Assembly (NCBI RefSeq): GCF_000169375.1
Contig: NZ_AAXY01000016.1
Coordinates: 1 to 64,000, forward strand
Direction of reading: 5' to 3'
Source of the DNA: Marinobacter sp. ELB17
GTDB lineage: Bacteria > Pseudomonadota > Gammaproteobacteria > Pseudomonadales > Oleiphilaceae
Length of the DNA stretch: 64,000 bases
Shown here piece by piece: positions 1-13,616 of this stretch. Position 1 is the stretch's first letter. Every line of letters starts with the position of its first letter. The position numbers and the translations under genes were made by a program. The notes beneath the pieces were generated by a model. The model had not been told where the DNA came from, did not search any database, and saw only the letters and a program-made list of their open reading frames with translations.

Positions 1-88
1 TGCGGGCAGCAATTGAAATTTTTTTTTAAAAGATATACAAAACAGATTGTTATGCTGTTAATAAGGGCAATAAACAAATGCGTCGATC

Positions 89-97
89 TGTGGATAA
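89..97 (-). promoter_or_regulatory. DnaA-box-like 9-mer
   Basis: The sequence TGTGGATAA is the complement of the consensus DnaA box TTATCCACA, with a GATC at 85-88. It lies in the AT-rich leader of mnmG. In many gammaproteobacteria oriC is close to mnmG, so this may be the edge of the origin region, but a single box is not evidence for an origin. Confidence 0.35.
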
Positions 98-303
98 CTT
101 TATAGTGACGGACTTGAAAAAGGTCTGGCAAGCGGTTGAAATTTAGCCAATTTCACAGCCATTTCCGAGGCCGTTGACGAATTTTGCTAAGGGTTGCCTT
201 AACTGGTTAAAATTTGCACATCCCGACTGCAATTTAGCAGCCGAGGCGTTATACTCGCCGCCTTGTTTTTACTTGATTCTGTTCCCGTTGTTTGAGGTGA
301 TTT

Positions 304-2190
304 GTGGATTTTCCGACCCGTTTCGATGTAATTGTTATTGGTGGTGGCCATTCGGGCACCGAAGCCGCGTTGGCAGCGGCGCGTATGGGCTCACAAACCC
401 TGTTGCTGACCCACAACATTGAAACTCTGGGGCAAATGTCCTGCAACCCGGCCATTGGCGGTATTGGCAAAAGCCATCTGGTAAAAGAAATTGACGCGTT
501 AGGCGGAGCCATGGCCCGTGCCACGGACAGGGCCGGCATCCAGTTTCGCGTGTTGAATGGCCGCAAGGGTCCCGCCGTGCGCGCTACTCGCGCCCAGACC
601 GATCGCATTCTGTACAAAGCGGCCATCCGCGAAATACTGGAAAACCAGCCTAATTTGACTCTGTTCCAGCAGTCCGCCGATGATCTGATTGTGGAGAATG
701 AGCGGGTAACCGGCGTAGTCACCCAGACCGGCATCCGTTTCCTGGGCAAAACAGTGGTGCTGACTACCGGTACGTTTCTGGGCGGCATAATACACATTGG
801 TATGAAGAATCACGCCGGTGGCCGTGCTGGTGATGCTCCGGCCAATGCGTTGGCCCAGCGCCTGCGGGAGTTACCGTTTAACGTTGGCCGGCTGAAAACG
901 GGCACGCCGCCGCGCATTGATGCCCGCAGCGTAGACTTTTCAGTGATGCAGCAACAGTGGGGCGATGACCCAGCGCCGGTTATGTCGTTTATGGGTTCCC
1001 GCGATGAACACCCACGGCAAGTTTGCTGTTATATCACCCGTACCACCGAAGAAACTCACGACATCATCCGCAGCGGCTTTGACCGCTCACCGATGTTCAC
1101 CGGCAATATTGGCGGTGTTGGCCCGCGCTACTGCCCGTCTTTAGAAGATAAAGTAAGCCGGTTTGCCGACAAGAGCTCGCACCAGATTTTTGTCGAACCT
1201 GAAGGCCTGACCACGCATGAGCTTTATCCCAACGGCATTTCCACCAGCTTGCCGTTTGATATCCAGGTTAGGGCCGTTCAGTCGATTCCGGGTTTTGAAA
1301 AGGCCCACATCATGCGCCCGGGCTACGCTATCGAATACGATTATCTGAACCCGCAGGATTTACGCCACACCCTGGAAACCAAGTTCATTCAGGGTCTGTA
1401 TTTTGCCGGCCAGATTAACGGTACTACCGGTTACGAAGAAGCGGCAGCCCAAGGCTTGCTTGCGGGCATTAACGCTGCACGGCAGGCGCAGGAAAAAGAC
1501 GCCTGGTATCCGCGCCGTGATGAGGCCTACATTGGCGTACTGGTGGATGACTTAATCACCATGGGTACCTCCGAGCCTTACCGGATGTTCACCAGCCGCG
1601 CCGAATACCGACTCATTTTGCGCGAAGACAACGCCGACCTGCGCCTGACTGACAGCGGCCGCGAACTGGGCCTGGTAGACGACGAGCGCTGGAGCAAATT
1701 CAACGCCAAGCGCGAAGCCATAGGCACCGAGCGCAGTCGCCTGGAAGGCACGCGTGTGCATCCGAACACCGCTGCGGGTGAGCGTGCCAATCAGTATCTG
1801 AAGCAGCCTCTGGGCCGAGACCACACGTTGGCCGAGCTGCTGCGGCGCCCGGAAATAGTGTACGCTCACATTGCTGATATCGCGGAATATCGGGCCGATG
1901 ACGCCGTAGTGGCTGACCAGGTTGAAATCGAGATTAAGTACGAAGGCTATATTTCGCGCCAGGCCGATGAGATTGAGCGCCTGCGCAAAAACGAGAACAC
2001 CGCGCTGCCAGTCGATCTGGATTATGGAATAATTGGCGGATTATCCAACGAAATCAAGCAGAAGCTAGGAGTCGTGCGACCCGAAACTGTCGCCCAGGCG
2101 TCCCGAGTTCAAGGCGTTACACCGGCCGCCATAAGCCAGATTCTGGTGCATATGAAAAAGCGCGAATTGTTGCGCAAGCAGAGTGCGTAA
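304..2190 (+). CDS. mnmG: tRNA uridine-5-carboxymethylaminomethyl modification enzyme MnmG
   Basis: This is the FAD-dependent large subunit of the MnmE-MnmG complex, which modifies wobble U34 of several tRNAs in the cytoplasm. The 628-residue product has the N-terminal dinucleotide-binding motif [15 protein letters not shown] and the family-typical stretches [10 protein letters not shown] and GRKGPAV, and its length is normal for the family. The start is GTG at 304, preceded by a TGAGGTGA ribosome-binding site; no upstream ATG gives a better fit. The stop is followed at once by the rsmG start, so the two are co-transcribed, as in most gammaproteobacteria. Confidence 0.97.
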   Translation: MDFPTRFDVIVIGGGHSGTEAALAAARMGSQTLLLTHNIETLGQMSCNPAIGGIGKSHLVKEIDALGGAMARATDRAGIQFRVLNGRKGPAVRATRAQTDRILYKAAIREILENQPNLTLFQQSADDLIVENERVTGVVTQTGIRFLGKTVVLTTGTFLGGIIHIGMKNHAGGRAGDAPANALAQRLRELPFNVGRLKTGTPPRIDARSVDFSVMQQQWGDDPAPVMSFMGSRDEHPRQVCCYITRTTEETHDIIRSGFDRSPMFTGNIGGVGPRYCPSLEDKVSRFADKSSHQIFVEPEGLTTHELYPNGISTSLPFDIQVRAVQSIPGFEKAHIMRPGYAIEYDYLNPQDLRHTLETKFIQGLYFAGQINGTTGYEEAAAQGLLAGINAARQAQEKDAWYPRRDEAYIGVLVDDLITMGTSEPYRMFTSRAEYRLILREDNADLRLTDSGRELGLVDDERWSKFNAKREAIGTERSRLEGTRVHPNTAAGERANQYLKQPLGRDHTLAELLRRPEIVYAHIADIAEYRADDAVVADQVEIEIKYEGYISRQADEIERLRKNENTALPVDLDYGIIGGLSNEIKQKLGVVRPETVAQASRVQGVTPAAISQILVHMKKRELLRKQSA

Positions 2191-2838
2191 ATGGCACAGA
2201 ATCCAGTATGGCAGCGTCAGCTTGACGAAGGCCTGGCGCAAATGGAGCTCAAGCTCGACGCCAGCCAACAGCGACAGTTGTTGGCATTTTTGGCTTTGCT
2301 GGCCAAATGGAACAAGGCTTTCAATCTGACCGCCGTGCGTGACGAGCGCGAGATGGTGTCGCGACAACTGTTAGATAGCCTCAGCATCTTGCCGTTTGTG
2401 ACCACCCATCACTTGCTAGACGTTGGTGCGGGTGGCGGTTTGCCGGGAATTCCGCTGGCCATTGCCCTACCAGACATGCGCTTTACCCTACTGGACAGTA
2501 ACGGTAAGAAAACCCGCTTCCTTAAGCAGTGTGTGCTGGAGTTGGGGTTGCGCAACCTGGACGTTATTCACAGTCGCGCCGAGGCGTATCAGCCCCGTGA
2601 GCTGTTTATCCAGATCAGCAGCCGTGCGTTCACCGCGCTGGACAATCAGGTGAGCTGGTGTGACCACCTGCTGGCAGGCAACGGCGAGTTTATTGCCATG
2701 AAAGGCCAGTATCCCGATGATGAAGTGGCTGCCCTTGGCCGTGGTTGGCAGGTAAACTCTAGCCATAGGCTAGCAGTACCCGGCGTAGAGGGTGAACGTA
2801 ACGTGCTGATTATTGCCCGCAACGGACACCCACACTGA
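2191..2838 (+). CDS. rsmG: 16S rRNA (guanine-527-N7)-methyltransferase RsmG
   Basis: This SAM-dependent enzyme methylates G527 of 16S rRNA. The 215-residue protein has the GidB-type SAM-binding motif LLDVGAGGGLPGIPLAIALP at about residues 71-90 and the preceding FNLTAVRDEREMVSRQLLDSL signature. Its ATG directly abuts the mnmG stop codon, indicating translational coupling. Start and length agree with the family. Confidence 0.96.
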   Translation: MAQNPVWQRQLDEGLAQMELKLDASQQRQLLAFLALLAKWNKAFNLTAVRDEREMVSRQLLDSLSILPFVTTHHLLDVGAGGGLPGIPLAIALPDMRFTLLDSNGKKTRFLKQCVLELGLRNLDVIHSRAEAYQPRELFIQISSRAFTALDNQVSWCDHLLAGNGEFIAMKGQYPDDEVAALGRGWQVNSSHRLAVPGVEGERNVLIIARNGHPH

Positions 2839-2896
2839 GGAATTCAGCAGCGCTGATCCTCTGACCGACAACCAATTCCGACACAGGAGGCAAGCG

Positions 2897-3691
2897 ATGG
2901 CGCGCGTGATTGCGGTGACCAATCAAAAAGGCGGTGTGGGTAAAACCACCACCTGCGTCAACCTTGCCGCATCTCTGGCAGCGACCAAACGCCGGGTGCT
3001 GCTGGTAGACATGGACCCCCAGGGCAATGCCACCATGGGTAGCGGCATTGATAAAAACGCCCTGCAACTCTCTGGTTATGATTTGCTCACCAAGCGCGCC
3101 AGCGCCAGTGAGATCATCATTTATAACGAGATGGGCGGTTACGACATCATGCCGGGTAACGGTGATTTGACGGCAGCTGAAGTGGAGCTGATGACGGAAA
3201 TCGGCCGCGAGCATCGTCTGCGTCAAGCCTTGAACCCGCTTCGTGACAACTACGATTACGTGCTGATTGATTGCCCCCCATCGCTGAACCTGCTGACGGT
3301 GAACGCGTTGTCGTTCGCCGATTCCATTCTGATTCCGATGCAATGTGAGTATTACGCGTTGGAAGGCCTGGCAGCGCTAATGAACACGGTGCAGCAGATT
3401 CAGGAAACGGTAAATCCTAATCTGCAGGTTGAGGGCATTCTGCGTACCATGTACGACCCCCGTAGCAGTTTGACGCGGGACGTGTCTGGTCAGCTCATCG
3501 AATTTTTTGGCGATAAAGTGTACCGCGTCGTCATTCCCCGTAACGTGCGTCTGGCGGAAGCACCCAGCTACGGCATGCCTGCCTTGAAGTACGACAAAGC
3601 CTCGAAAGGCGCTATTGCCTATCTGGCTCTGGCGGGTGAAATGGTTCGCCGGCACGGAGCAAAGAAAGCATCTGACGCGGTTGCGGTGTAA
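2897..3691 (+). CDS. parA: chromosome-partitioning ATPase ParA (Soj)
   Basis: This Walker-type ATPase works with ParB and parS to segregate newly replicated origins. The start at ATG 2897 has a strong AGGAGG site (2886-2891) and gives 264 residues beginning MARVIAVTNQKGGVGKTT, the deviant Walker A box. DMDPQGNAT and the IDCPPSLNLLTVNA Walker B region follow. An in-frame upstream start at 2813 would overlap rsmG and has no family support. The gene sits in the usual mnmG-rsmG-parA-parB cluster near the origin. Confidence 0.96.
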   Translation: MARVIAVTNQKGGVGKTTTCVNLAASLAATKRRVLLVDMDPQGNATMGSGIDKNALQLSGYDLLTKRASASEIIIYNEMGGYDIMPGNGDLTAAEVELMTEIGREHRLRQALNPLRDNYDYVLIDCPPSLNLLTVNALSFADSILIPMQCEYYALEGLAALMNTVQQIQETVNPNLQVEGILRTMYDPRSSLTRDVSGQLIEFFGDKVYRVVIPRNVRLAEAPSYGMPALKYDKASKGAIAYLALAGEMVRRHGAKKASDAVAV

Positions 3692-3749
3692 GATGCCGCC
3701 AACGCAAAATGCAATTTGATGGACATTAACGGAAACATTGGCTGACACC

Positions 3750-4625
3750 ATGGCGGCGAAAAAACGAGGACTTGGGGAGCGCGGGCTAGGAGCCCTATTA
3801 GCAAATTCCCGCGTAAATCTGGAGCAGACACCGGCCAGCCAAGACGGCGAGTTGCGGGATATTGCTTTGGATTTGATTCAGCGTGGCCGCTATCAGCCGC
3901 GCCGCGACATGGACCCGGCAGCCTTGCAAGAGCTGGCCGACTCCATTCGCCAACAAGGCGTGATGCAGCCAGTTGTGGTGCGCCCTCTGGCCGCCGAACG
4001 CTTTGAACTGATCGCTGGTGAGCGCCGTTGGCGCGCCGCCCAGATGGCCGGCCTGGAGTCGATACCGGCTATTATCCGGGACGTATCAGACGAAGCGGCC
4101 ATCGCTATGGCCCTGATCGAGAACATTCAGCGCGAAAACCTGAACCCCATCGAAGAAGCGTTTGCCCTGCAACGTTTACAGGACGAGTTCGGGCTGACTC
4201 AGGCTCAAGTGGCCGAAGCGGTCGGCAAGTCACGTACCACCATCACCAACTTGCTGCGCCTGATTGGCTTGACTGAAGATGTGCGACTGATGCTGGAACA
4301 CGGCGATCTTGAAATGGGCCATGGCCGCGCCATGCTGACTCTGGCGCCAGAGCAGCAAATGCAGGTGGCCCGGCAGGTAGTTGCACGTTCACTATCGGTG
4401 CGCCAAACCGAAGCTCTAGTGCGCCAGCTGCAGCAGGAGAAGCCCGATAGCGGCACAGCGGCCAAGCCCAGGGTGGATCCAAATATCCGGGCTCTGCAGG
4501 ACGATCTGGCCGAGCGTCTGGGCGCACGGGTGGCGATTAATCACGGTCAGCGTGGCAAGGGGAAGTTGGTGATTGAGTACAGTTCACTTGATGAGCTTGA
4601 TGGCATTTTGGGTCACATCCGTTAA
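3750..4625 (+). CDS. parB: chromosome-partitioning protein ParB (Spo0J)
   Basis: This is the parS-binding CTPase clamp that partners ParA. The 291-residue product begins MAAKKRGLGERGLGALL, the ParA-interacting N-terminus. The ParB/Srx motif is visible as LIAGERRWRAAQMAGL, and ALIENIQRENLNPIEEA precedes the helix-turn-helix that reads LTQAQVAEAVGKSRTTITNLLRL. A C-terminal dimerisation segment ends the protein. I chose ATG 3750; a TTG four codons upstream (3738) is possible. No perfect parS palindrome was noticed in the window by eye. Confidence 0.95.
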   Translation: MAAKKRGLGERGLGALLANSRVNLEQTPASQDGELRDIALDLIQRGRYQPRRDMDPAALQELADSIRQQGVMQPVVVRPLAAERFELIAGERRWRAAQMAGLESIPAIIRDVSDEAAIAMALIENIQRENLNPIEEAFALQRLQDEFGLTQAQVAEAVGKSRTTITNLLRLIGLTEDVRLMLEHGDLEMGHGRAMLTLAPEQQMQVARQVVARSLSVRQTEALVRQLQQEKPDSGTAAKPRVDPNIRALQDDLAERLGARVAINHGQRGKGKLVIEYSSLDELDGILGHIR

Positions 4626-4787
4626 ATCGTTAGATTTTTTGAACTTTCGGGCTCCCTCCAAAAGTATGATGCTGCTGTTATACACAATATATAGTGGCGA
4701 AAACTAAGCTAATGCCTATTTGTGTCGGATAAGAGCCAGACCCGGTTATTCTGCAGTTTCTCACGGTCTGTCGCGGTTTGGGTTTTG

Positions 4788-4816
4788 TTGATTCATGCAC
4801 ATTGAACATATACAAT
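4788..4816 (+). promoter_or_regulatory. possible promoter of the atp operon
   Basis: A TTGATT (4788-4793) and a TACAAT (4811-4816) are separated by 17 bases, a good sigma-70 fit, in the 266-bp gap between parB and atpI. Nothing else was recognised in that gap. Predicted by eye only. Confidence 0.4.
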
Positions 4817-4891
4817 CTGCGGCGCTAATGTCAGTGTGCCTGTTCATTTTTCATGCGGCATCGATTAAAAGCATCAAATTCTAGGACAAAC

Positions 4892-5287
4892 ATGGCCAAA
4901 CCAGCTCTGGGTGGCATTCAACGCCCGCCCATCGCACGATGGCTTGCAATAGAAAGTGTGGTGCTTGTCCTGGTCAGCCTGGCATTTTTATTACGTGGTC
5001 AGGTTTCTGGTTATTCAGCGCTTTTGGGCGGTCTCATTTTTTTGCTGCCCCACGGTTATTTTGCGTTTAAGGCATTCCGCTACTCCGGCGCGCGGTCTGC
5101 CAAAAAGATCATAAGCTCTTTTTATCAGGGTGAGTCCGGAAAGCTCATTCTGTGCGCCATCTCGTTTACGGTGGTGTTTAAATGGATTCAGCCGCTTGAC
5201 GTAGCGGCACTTTTTTTAACATTTGCGATCATGCTGGTCGCCAACTGGTTCACGCCGTTTTTGGTAAACAGCACGCAGCGACGCTAA
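4892..5287 (+). CDS. atpI: ATP synthase subunit I
   Basis: This small membrane protein helps assemble the c-ring and may take part in Mg2+ supply. The start at ATG 4892 gives 131 residues (MAKPALGGIQRPP) with four hydrophobic segments, as expected for AtpI. An in-frame ATG 13 codons upstream (4853) is less likely. It is the first gene of the atp operon and lies 19 bp before atpB. Confidence 0.88.
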   Translation: MAKPALGGIQRPPIARWLAIESVVLVLVSLAFLLRGQVSGYSALLGGLIFLLPHGYFAFKAFRYSGARSAKKIISSFYQGESGKLILCAISFTVVFKWIQPLDVAALFLTFAIMLVANWFTPFLVNSTQRR

Positions 5288-5297
5288 CAGGACCTGA

Positions 5298-6182
<885 letters not shown>

Positions 6183-6240
6183 TTTTGTATTGAAAACGTA
6201 GTTCTAAACCCCTAACCCTTAAACTGAAAAACTAAACTGA

Positions 6241-6513
<273 letters not shown>

Positions 6514-6522
6514 TCGAATCGC

Positions 6523-6555
6523 CACCGGAGTGTTCCGGAAAGGTGTTTTCTTACA
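6523..6555 (+). other. stem-loop between atpE and atpF
   Basis: CCGGA and TCCGG flank a short loop, extended by CACC/GGTG and followed by TTTT. It could stabilise atpE mRNA or cause partial termination; both are inference. Confidence 0.35.
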
Positions 6556-6576
6556 TAACAGGCGAGAGGTGAAGAC

Positions 6577-7140
6577 GTGAACATTAATTTGACGATTCTT
6601 GGTCAAGCCATCGCGTTCTTTATCTTTGTTGTTTTCTGCATGAAGATGGTCTGGCCTCCGGTCATTGCCGCTTTGCAGGAACGACAAAAGAAGATCGCTG
6701 ACGGACTTGCTGCTTCAGATCGTGCGGAACGTGACCTTGAACTGGCGCAGGAAAAGTCAGCTCAGGAACTGCGTGAAGCCAAGCAGCAGGCCGCCGGCCT
6801 TATTGAGCAGGCTAACAAGCGCGCTGCCCAGATTGTGGAAGCATCCAAGGATGACGCCCGCAAAGAAGGCGAGAAGCTGATTGAGCAGGCCAAGGCCGAA
6901 ATTGTACAAGAACTGAATCAGGCTCGTGAGGCGCTGCGTGCAGAAATTGGCGTCATAGCCATTGCGGGTGCCGAGAAGATTCTTGAAACCTCTGTCGATG
7001 CCTCCAAGCACAACGAAATGTTGGAAAACTGGCGGCAGAACTTTAAACGACGAGGTTCATTATGGCAGACTGAGAACGCTGGCCCGTCCTTACGCAAAGG
7101 CAGCATTTTCTGTAGCCCGGGAGCACGACCAGCTTGCTGA
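6577..7140 (+). CDS. atpF: ATP synthase Fo subunit b, C-terminus frameshifted
   Basis: This is the peripheral-stalk subunit: one N-terminal membrane helix (residues ~5-28) then a long charged coiled coil. The frame is normal to [10 protein letters not shown], then reads [11 protein letters not shown] and runs into atpH, giving 187 residues instead of the usual ~156. Adding one A to the A run at 7025-7028 restores the family ending EKLAAEL with a stop at 7044-7046, just before the atpH ribosome-binding site. A sequencing or assembly error, or a recent one-base deletion, fits best. Confidence 0.85.
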   Translation: MNINLTILGQAIAFFIFVVFCMKMVWPPVIAALQERQKKIADGLAASDRAERDLELAQEKSAQELREAKQQAAGLIEQANKRAAQIVEASKDDARKEGEKLIEQAKAEIVQELNQAREALRAEIGVIAIAGAEKILETSVDASKHNEMLENWRQNFKRRGSLWQTENAGPSLRKGSIFCSPGARPAC

Positions 7141-7597
7141 GTGGCACCGGGTACTGACGATCGCCGGACAGGTTACTGCGATTAAAGACATTCGACAGCT
7201 TCTCGCGAATCCGGGTCTGGAAGAGCAGAAGAAGGCAAACATGATTCTGGAGGTTGCTGAAGCCGGCGACTCAGAACAGGTACGCAACTTCTTTGCCGTG
7301 CTGGCTGAAAACGGCCGGCTCGTTCTTCTTACCGAGATTGCAGCTCTCTTCGACACGTACTGGGCTAATCTGAAGCGCACGGTTGATATCGAAGTGACCG
7401 CAGCCTTTGAACTGACGGACGAACAGCAAAACAAGCTCGCCCAGGCACTCTCGAAGAAGCTCGAGCGGCAAGTATCACTCGTAGCGTCATTAGACAAGTC
7501 ACTGATTGGGGGTGTGATTATCCGCACTGGCGATATGGTGATTGACGCATCTGTACGCGGAAAGCTGACTAAGCTGGCCGACGCTCTGGGCTCCTGA
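7062..7597 (+). CDS. atpH: ATP synthase F1 subunit delta, start region frameshifted
   Basis: This subunit joins the F1 head to the peripheral stalk. The expected start ATG 7062 (ribosome-binding site GAGG at 7051-7054) reads M-A-D and then TGA. Adding one base near 7069 restores [21 protein letters not shown], the normal AtpH N-terminus, and the rest of the gene is intact in that frame to 7597. As written, no ATG immediately precedes the coding frame; reading would have to start inside atpF. With the matching defect in atpF, two one-base losses fall within about 45 bp. Confidence 0.8.
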
Positions 7598-7625
7598 TTT
7601 CAGCACAAGGTTTGAGGATATTGGC

Positions 7626-9170
7626 ATGCAGCAACTGAATCCATCCGAGATCAGTGACATCATCAAGAAGAGAATCGAAAAACTCGATATCTCTTCTGAA
7701 GCAAAAAATGAAGGCACCATTCTGTCTGTAGCAGACGGCATTGTGCTTATCCACGGTCTGGCCGACGTTATGTCGGGCGAAATGATCGAATTCGCCAACG
7801 GCGAATTCGGCATCGCTCTGAACCTGGAGCGCGACTCTGTTGGCGCCGTAGTTCTGGGTGACTACGAAGATCTGGCCGAAGGCCAGAAAGTTCGTTGCAC
7901 TGGACGTATCCTGGAAGTTCCGGTTGGCCCGGAACTGATGGGCCGCGTTGTAGACGGTCTGGGCAATCCTATTGATGGCAAGGGCGAGCTGGGTACCACC
8001 CTGACTGATGCGGTTGAAAAGGTCGCACCGGGTGTTATCGAACGTCAGTCGGTTGACCAGCCGATTCAGACCGGTATGAAAGCGATCGATACCATGGTTC
8101 CGGTTGGCCGTGGCCAGCGCGAGCTGATCATCGGTGACCGCCAGATTGGTAAGACCGCTGTTGCCATCGATGCGATCATCAACCAGAAGAATTCCGGCAT
8201 CAAGTGTATCTACGTTGCCATCGGTCAGAAGCAGTCGTCGATCGCTGCGATTGTGCGCAAGCTGGAAGAGCACGGCGCGATGGATCACACCATCGTGGTC
8301 GCCGCAGGCGCGGCAGATCCGGCAGCCATGCAGTTTTTGGCACCGTATTCCGGCACCACCATGGGCGAATACTTTCGTGACCGTGGCGAAGACGCTCTGA
8401 TTGTGTACGACGACCTGTCAAAGCAGGCTGTTGCTTACCGCCAGATCTCTCTGCTGTTGCGTCGTCCGCCAGGCCGTGAAGCCTATCCGGGTGACGTGTT
8501 CTATTTGCACTCCCGTCTGCTGGAGCGTGCCTCCCGTGTGAATGCGGACTACGTTGAAAAGTTCACCAACGGTGAAGTGAAAGGTAAAACCGGTTCTTTG
8601 ACCGCGCTGCCGATCATCGAAACCCAGGCAGGTGACGTGTCGGCTTTCGTACCGACCAACGTAATTTCTATTACGGATGGCCAGATCTTCCTCGAGACCA
8701 ACTTGTTTAACTCCGGTATCCGTCCGGCGATGAACGCGGGTATTTCGGTATCGCGGGTAGGTGGTGCAGCTCAAACCAAGATCATGAAGAAACTGGGCGG
8801 TAACATTCGTCTGGCTCTGGCTCAGTACCGTGAACTGGCAGCTTTTGCCCAGTTCGCCTCGGATCTGGACGAAGCCACCCGTAATCAGCTTGAGCACGGC
8901 CAGCGCGTTACCGAGTTGATGAAGCAGAACCAGTACAGCCCGATGTCTGTGGCTGAAATGGGGACCGTTCTGTATGCCGCTAACGAAGGCTTCCTTGATG
9001 ACATAGATGTCACCAAAGTAGTTGAGTTCGAAGCACAATTGCTGGATTGGATGCGTGTCGAGCAAAAAGATCTGCTTGAGAAAATCGGTGCTGCCGGCAA
9101 CTACAACGATGACGTTGCCGCTGGCCTGAAAGCTGCGCTGGAGAAATTCAAGACCACTCAAGCCTGGTAA
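7626..9170 (+). CDS. atpA: ATP synthase F1 subunit alpha
   Basis: This is the non-catalytic nucleotide-binding subunit of F1. The 514-residue length is standard. The Walker A motif GDRQIGKTA is near residue 170, [34 protein letters not shown] follows, and the C-terminal domain is complete. The start is ATG 7626 after an AGGATATTGGC leader. It lies between atpH and atpG in normal order. Confidence 0.97.
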   Translation: MQQLNPSEISDIIKKRIEKLDISSEAKNEGTILSVADGIVLIHGLADVMSGEMIEFANGEFGIALNLERDSVGAVVLGDYEDLAEGQKVRCTGRILEVPVGPELMGRVVDGLGNPIDGKGELGTTLTDAVEKVAPGVIERQSVDQPIQTGMKAIDTMVPVGRGQRELIIGDRQIGKTAVAIDAIINQKNSGIKCIYVAIGQKQSSIAAIVRKLEEHGAMDHTIVVAAGAADPAAMQFLAPYSGTTMGEYFRDRGEDALIVYDDLSKQAVAYRQISLLLRRPPGREAYPGDVFYLHSRLLERASRVNADYVEKFTNGEVKGKTGSLTALPIIETQAGDVSAFVPTNVISITDGQIFLETNLFNSGIRPAMNAGISVSRVGGAAQTKIMKKLGGNIRLALAQYRELAAFAQFASDLDEATRNQLEHGQRVTELMKQNQYSPMSVAEMGTVLYAANEGFLDDIDVTKVVEFEAQLLDWMRVEQKDLLEKIGAAGNYNDDVAAGLKAALEKFKTTQAW

Positions 9171-9177
9171 CAGCGCC

Positions 9178-9195
9178 GGCCCGCTGCGGCGGGCC
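9178..9195 (+). other. GC-rich stem-loop between atpA and atpG
   Basis: A 7-bp stem GGCCCGC (9178-9184) pairs with GCGGGCC (9189-9195) around a TGCG loop, followed by TGTTTGT. It may act as an intra-operon attenuator or mRNA stabiliser; the weak T run argues against full termination. Confidence 0.45.
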
Positions 9196-9237
9196 TGTTT
9201 GTCCAAATGAGTGTCTAACTTGAAAGGGCAGTGACCT

Positions 9238-11546
<2,309 letters not shown>

Positions 11547-11581
11547 ATCTCTTTCAATTTCTGACCCAAGAGGCTTAGATA

Positions 11582-12004
11582 ATGGCTATGACTGTACATT
11601 GCGACGTCGTAAGCGCTGAAAAGAAGATTTACTCCGGTCTGGTAGAGATGCTTATCGCTACTGGCTCCGAGGGTGAGTTGGGCATTCAGTTAGGCCATGC
11701 TCCGCTGCTGTCTGCGCTCAAACCGGGCGCTGTGCGGATCATCAAGCAAGGTGGTGAAGAAGAAATTCTTTATGTGTCCGGGGGCTACCTCGAAGTACAG
11801 CCGAATCTTGTCACCCTGATGGCCGACACCGCGGTGCGCGCGAAAGACGTCGACGAGGCCGCAGCATTGCAGGCCCAGAAAGACGCCGAAGCGACACTGG
11901 CGAATAAAACAGGCGAGTTTGAGTATTATCGTGCTGCCGCCGAGCTGGCAGAAGCCGCCGCTCAGCTACGCACATTGCAAAAACTGCGTAAGAACGTTCG
12001 TTAA
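11582..12004 (+). CDS. atpC: ATP synthase F1 subunit epsilon
   Basis: This is the regulatory subunit that binds gamma and can inhibit ATP hydrolysis. The 140-residue product has the N-terminal beta-sandwich ([20 protein letters not shown]) and a C-terminal helical hairpin. It is the last gene of the atp operon and is followed by a strong terminator-like hairpin. Confidence 0.95.
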   Translation: MAMTVHCDVVSAEKKIYSGLVEMLIATGSEGELGIQLGHAPLLSALKPGAVRIIKQGGEEEILYVSGGYLEVQPNLVTLMADTAVRAKDVDEAAALQAQKDAEATLANKTGEFEYYRAAAELAEAAAQLRTLQKLRKNVR

Positions 12005-12031
12005 CAGCGTTCGGCAGGGCTCGCCCTGAAC

Positions 12032-12121
12032 AAGCCGCATCCCGGCGTGGGTAGCGGGTGTTGTGTCACCATATTTGGTGAGTGCAACGCCTTCGCTCAC
12101 TGCAAGGATGCGGCTTTTTTA
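12032..12121 (+). terminator. long-stem terminator after atpC
   Basis: AAGCCGCATCC (12032-12042) pairs with GGATGCGGCTT (12106-12116), followed by a T tract. The roughly 60-base interior holds a second hairpin (GTGAG...CTCAC). A two-tier stem of this size is larger than a minimal terminator. Confidence 0.75.
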
Positions 12122-12172
12122 TTATATACATCTCCGTTTTATAGAGTCTGACCACAAAGGATGAGTTACCTC

Positions 12173-13537
12173 ATGTCACCGCTGCACGTTGTTATTCTGG
12201 CCGCAGGCCAGGGCTCCCGGATGAAATCATCGCTGCCAAAGGTGCTGCACAAGGTTGCTGGGCGATCCATGTTGCACCACGTGATAGCGACTGCCAAGAC
12301 CTTGGGCGCGGCGGGAATTCACGGGGTAATTGGCCATGGTGCCGATCAGGTAAAAGCCGCCTCTGCTGGCCATAAAGTCAGCTGGGTTATGCAGGAGCAA
12401 CAGCTAGGCACCGGGCATGCCGTTGCCCAAGCATTGCCAGACCTACCAGATGATGCGCGAGTGCTGGTGCTCTACGGCGATGTACCGCTGATCACGGCGG
12501 ACACGTTGCAAGGGTTGATTCAGAACCTGGATGACAAAACCCTTGGGCTGCTAACGGTCACCCTGGATAACCCCCAGGGCTACGGCCGTATTCTGCGCAA
12601 CAGTGCAGGCCAGGTAACCGCTATCGTGGAACAAAAAGACGCCAATGTGGAACAGCTGGCGATTTGCGAAGTGAACACCGGCATCCTTGCCGTCAGTGCT
12701 CGCCATCTGAAAACCTGGTTGCCACAGCTTTCTAGTAGCAACGCTCAGGGTGAATACTACCTTACCGATATCATCGCCATGGCGGTGGAGGCAGGCATGA
12801 CAGTCAACGTTGCTCAACCGAGCAATGCGTTTGAAGTACAAGGCGTGAATAACCGCGTGCAGCTGGCTGAGCTTGAACGCTGGTATCAAAGCCGCGAAGC
12901 CGAACGCCTAATGATAGAAGGAGCCACTTTGGCGGATCCGGCGCGGGTAGACGTGCGCGGTGAGCTCAGCATTGGTAACGACGTGCTAATTGACGTCAAC
13001 GTGGTGTTCATTGGTAAGGTTACCCTGGGTAGCCATGTGTCTATTGGCCCAGGCTGCGTGATCACCGATGCGACCATAGCCGATGGCGCGCAGATTCACG
13101 CTCACAGCGTGATCGAGCAGGCCAGCGTGGGTGCCAACGCTCAGGTCGGACCATTCGCGCGCCTCCGTCCGGGTACACAATTGGCGGCCAACACCAAAGT
13201 GGGCAACTTTGTTGAAACCAAAAAAGCCATCTTGGGTGAAGGCAGCAAAATTAACCACCTGAGCTACATCGGCGATGCTACGCTGGGTGCTGGCGTAAAC
13301 GTAGGTGCGGGCACCATCACCTGCAACTATGATGGTGTGAACAAGTCCCAGACGGTGTTAGGTGATGGCGTGTTTATCGGCTCCAACAGTGCGTTGGTAG
13401 CACCGGTCACTATTGGCGCTGGCGCCACTGTTGCCGCAGGCTCGACCATCACCAAAGATGTCGCAGAGCAAGAACTGGCAGTTGCCCGCGGGCGCCAGCG
13501 CAATATACCCGGCTGGCAACAGCCAAAAAAACACTGA
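12173..13537 (+). CDS. glmU: bifunctional GlcNAc-1-phosphate uridyltransferase / GlcN-1-phosphate acetyltransferase
   Basis: This enzyme makes UDP-GlcNAc for peptidoglycan and LPS. The N-terminal uridyltransferase has [23 protein letters not shown], and the C-terminal left-handed beta-helix acetyltransferase has hexapeptide repeats ([32 protein letters not shown]). ATG 12173 is preferred over 12161 because the AAAGGA site at 12155-12160 is correctly spaced for it; this gives 454 residues. glmS follows after 79 bp. Confidence 0.96.
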   Translation: MSPLHVVILAAGQGSRMKSSLPKVLHKVAGRSMLHHVIATAKTLGAAGIHGVIGHGADQVKAASAGHKVSWVMQEQQLGTGHAVAQALPDLPDDARVLVLYGDVPLITADTLQGLIQNLDDKTLGLLTVTLDNPQGYGRILRNSAGQVTAIVEQKDANVEQLAICEVNTGILAVSARHLKTWLPQLSSSNAQGEYYLTDIIAMAVEAGMTVNVAQPSNAFEVQGVNNRVQLAELERWYQSREAERLMIEGATLADPARVDVRGELSIGNDVLIDVNVVFIGKVTLGSHVSIGPGCVITDATIADGAQIHAHSVIEQASVGANAQVGPFARLRPGTQLAANTKVGNFVETKKAILGEGSKINHLSYIGDATLGAGVNVGAGTITCNYDGVNKSQTVLGDGVFIGSNSALVAPVTIGAGATVAAGSTITKDVAEQELAVARGRQRNIPGWQQPKKH

Positions 13538-13616
13538 GCACGATTACTTTTTACTGCTTTCCAGAATTTTTTTCACCGTTTTCACGACAATTTTTACGAC
13601 CAACAGGACAAACAGC

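Noticed and set aside
1..300. oriC
   Set aside because: Only one DnaA-box-like site and no clear repeat-rich unwinding element; the origin may lie just left of the window.
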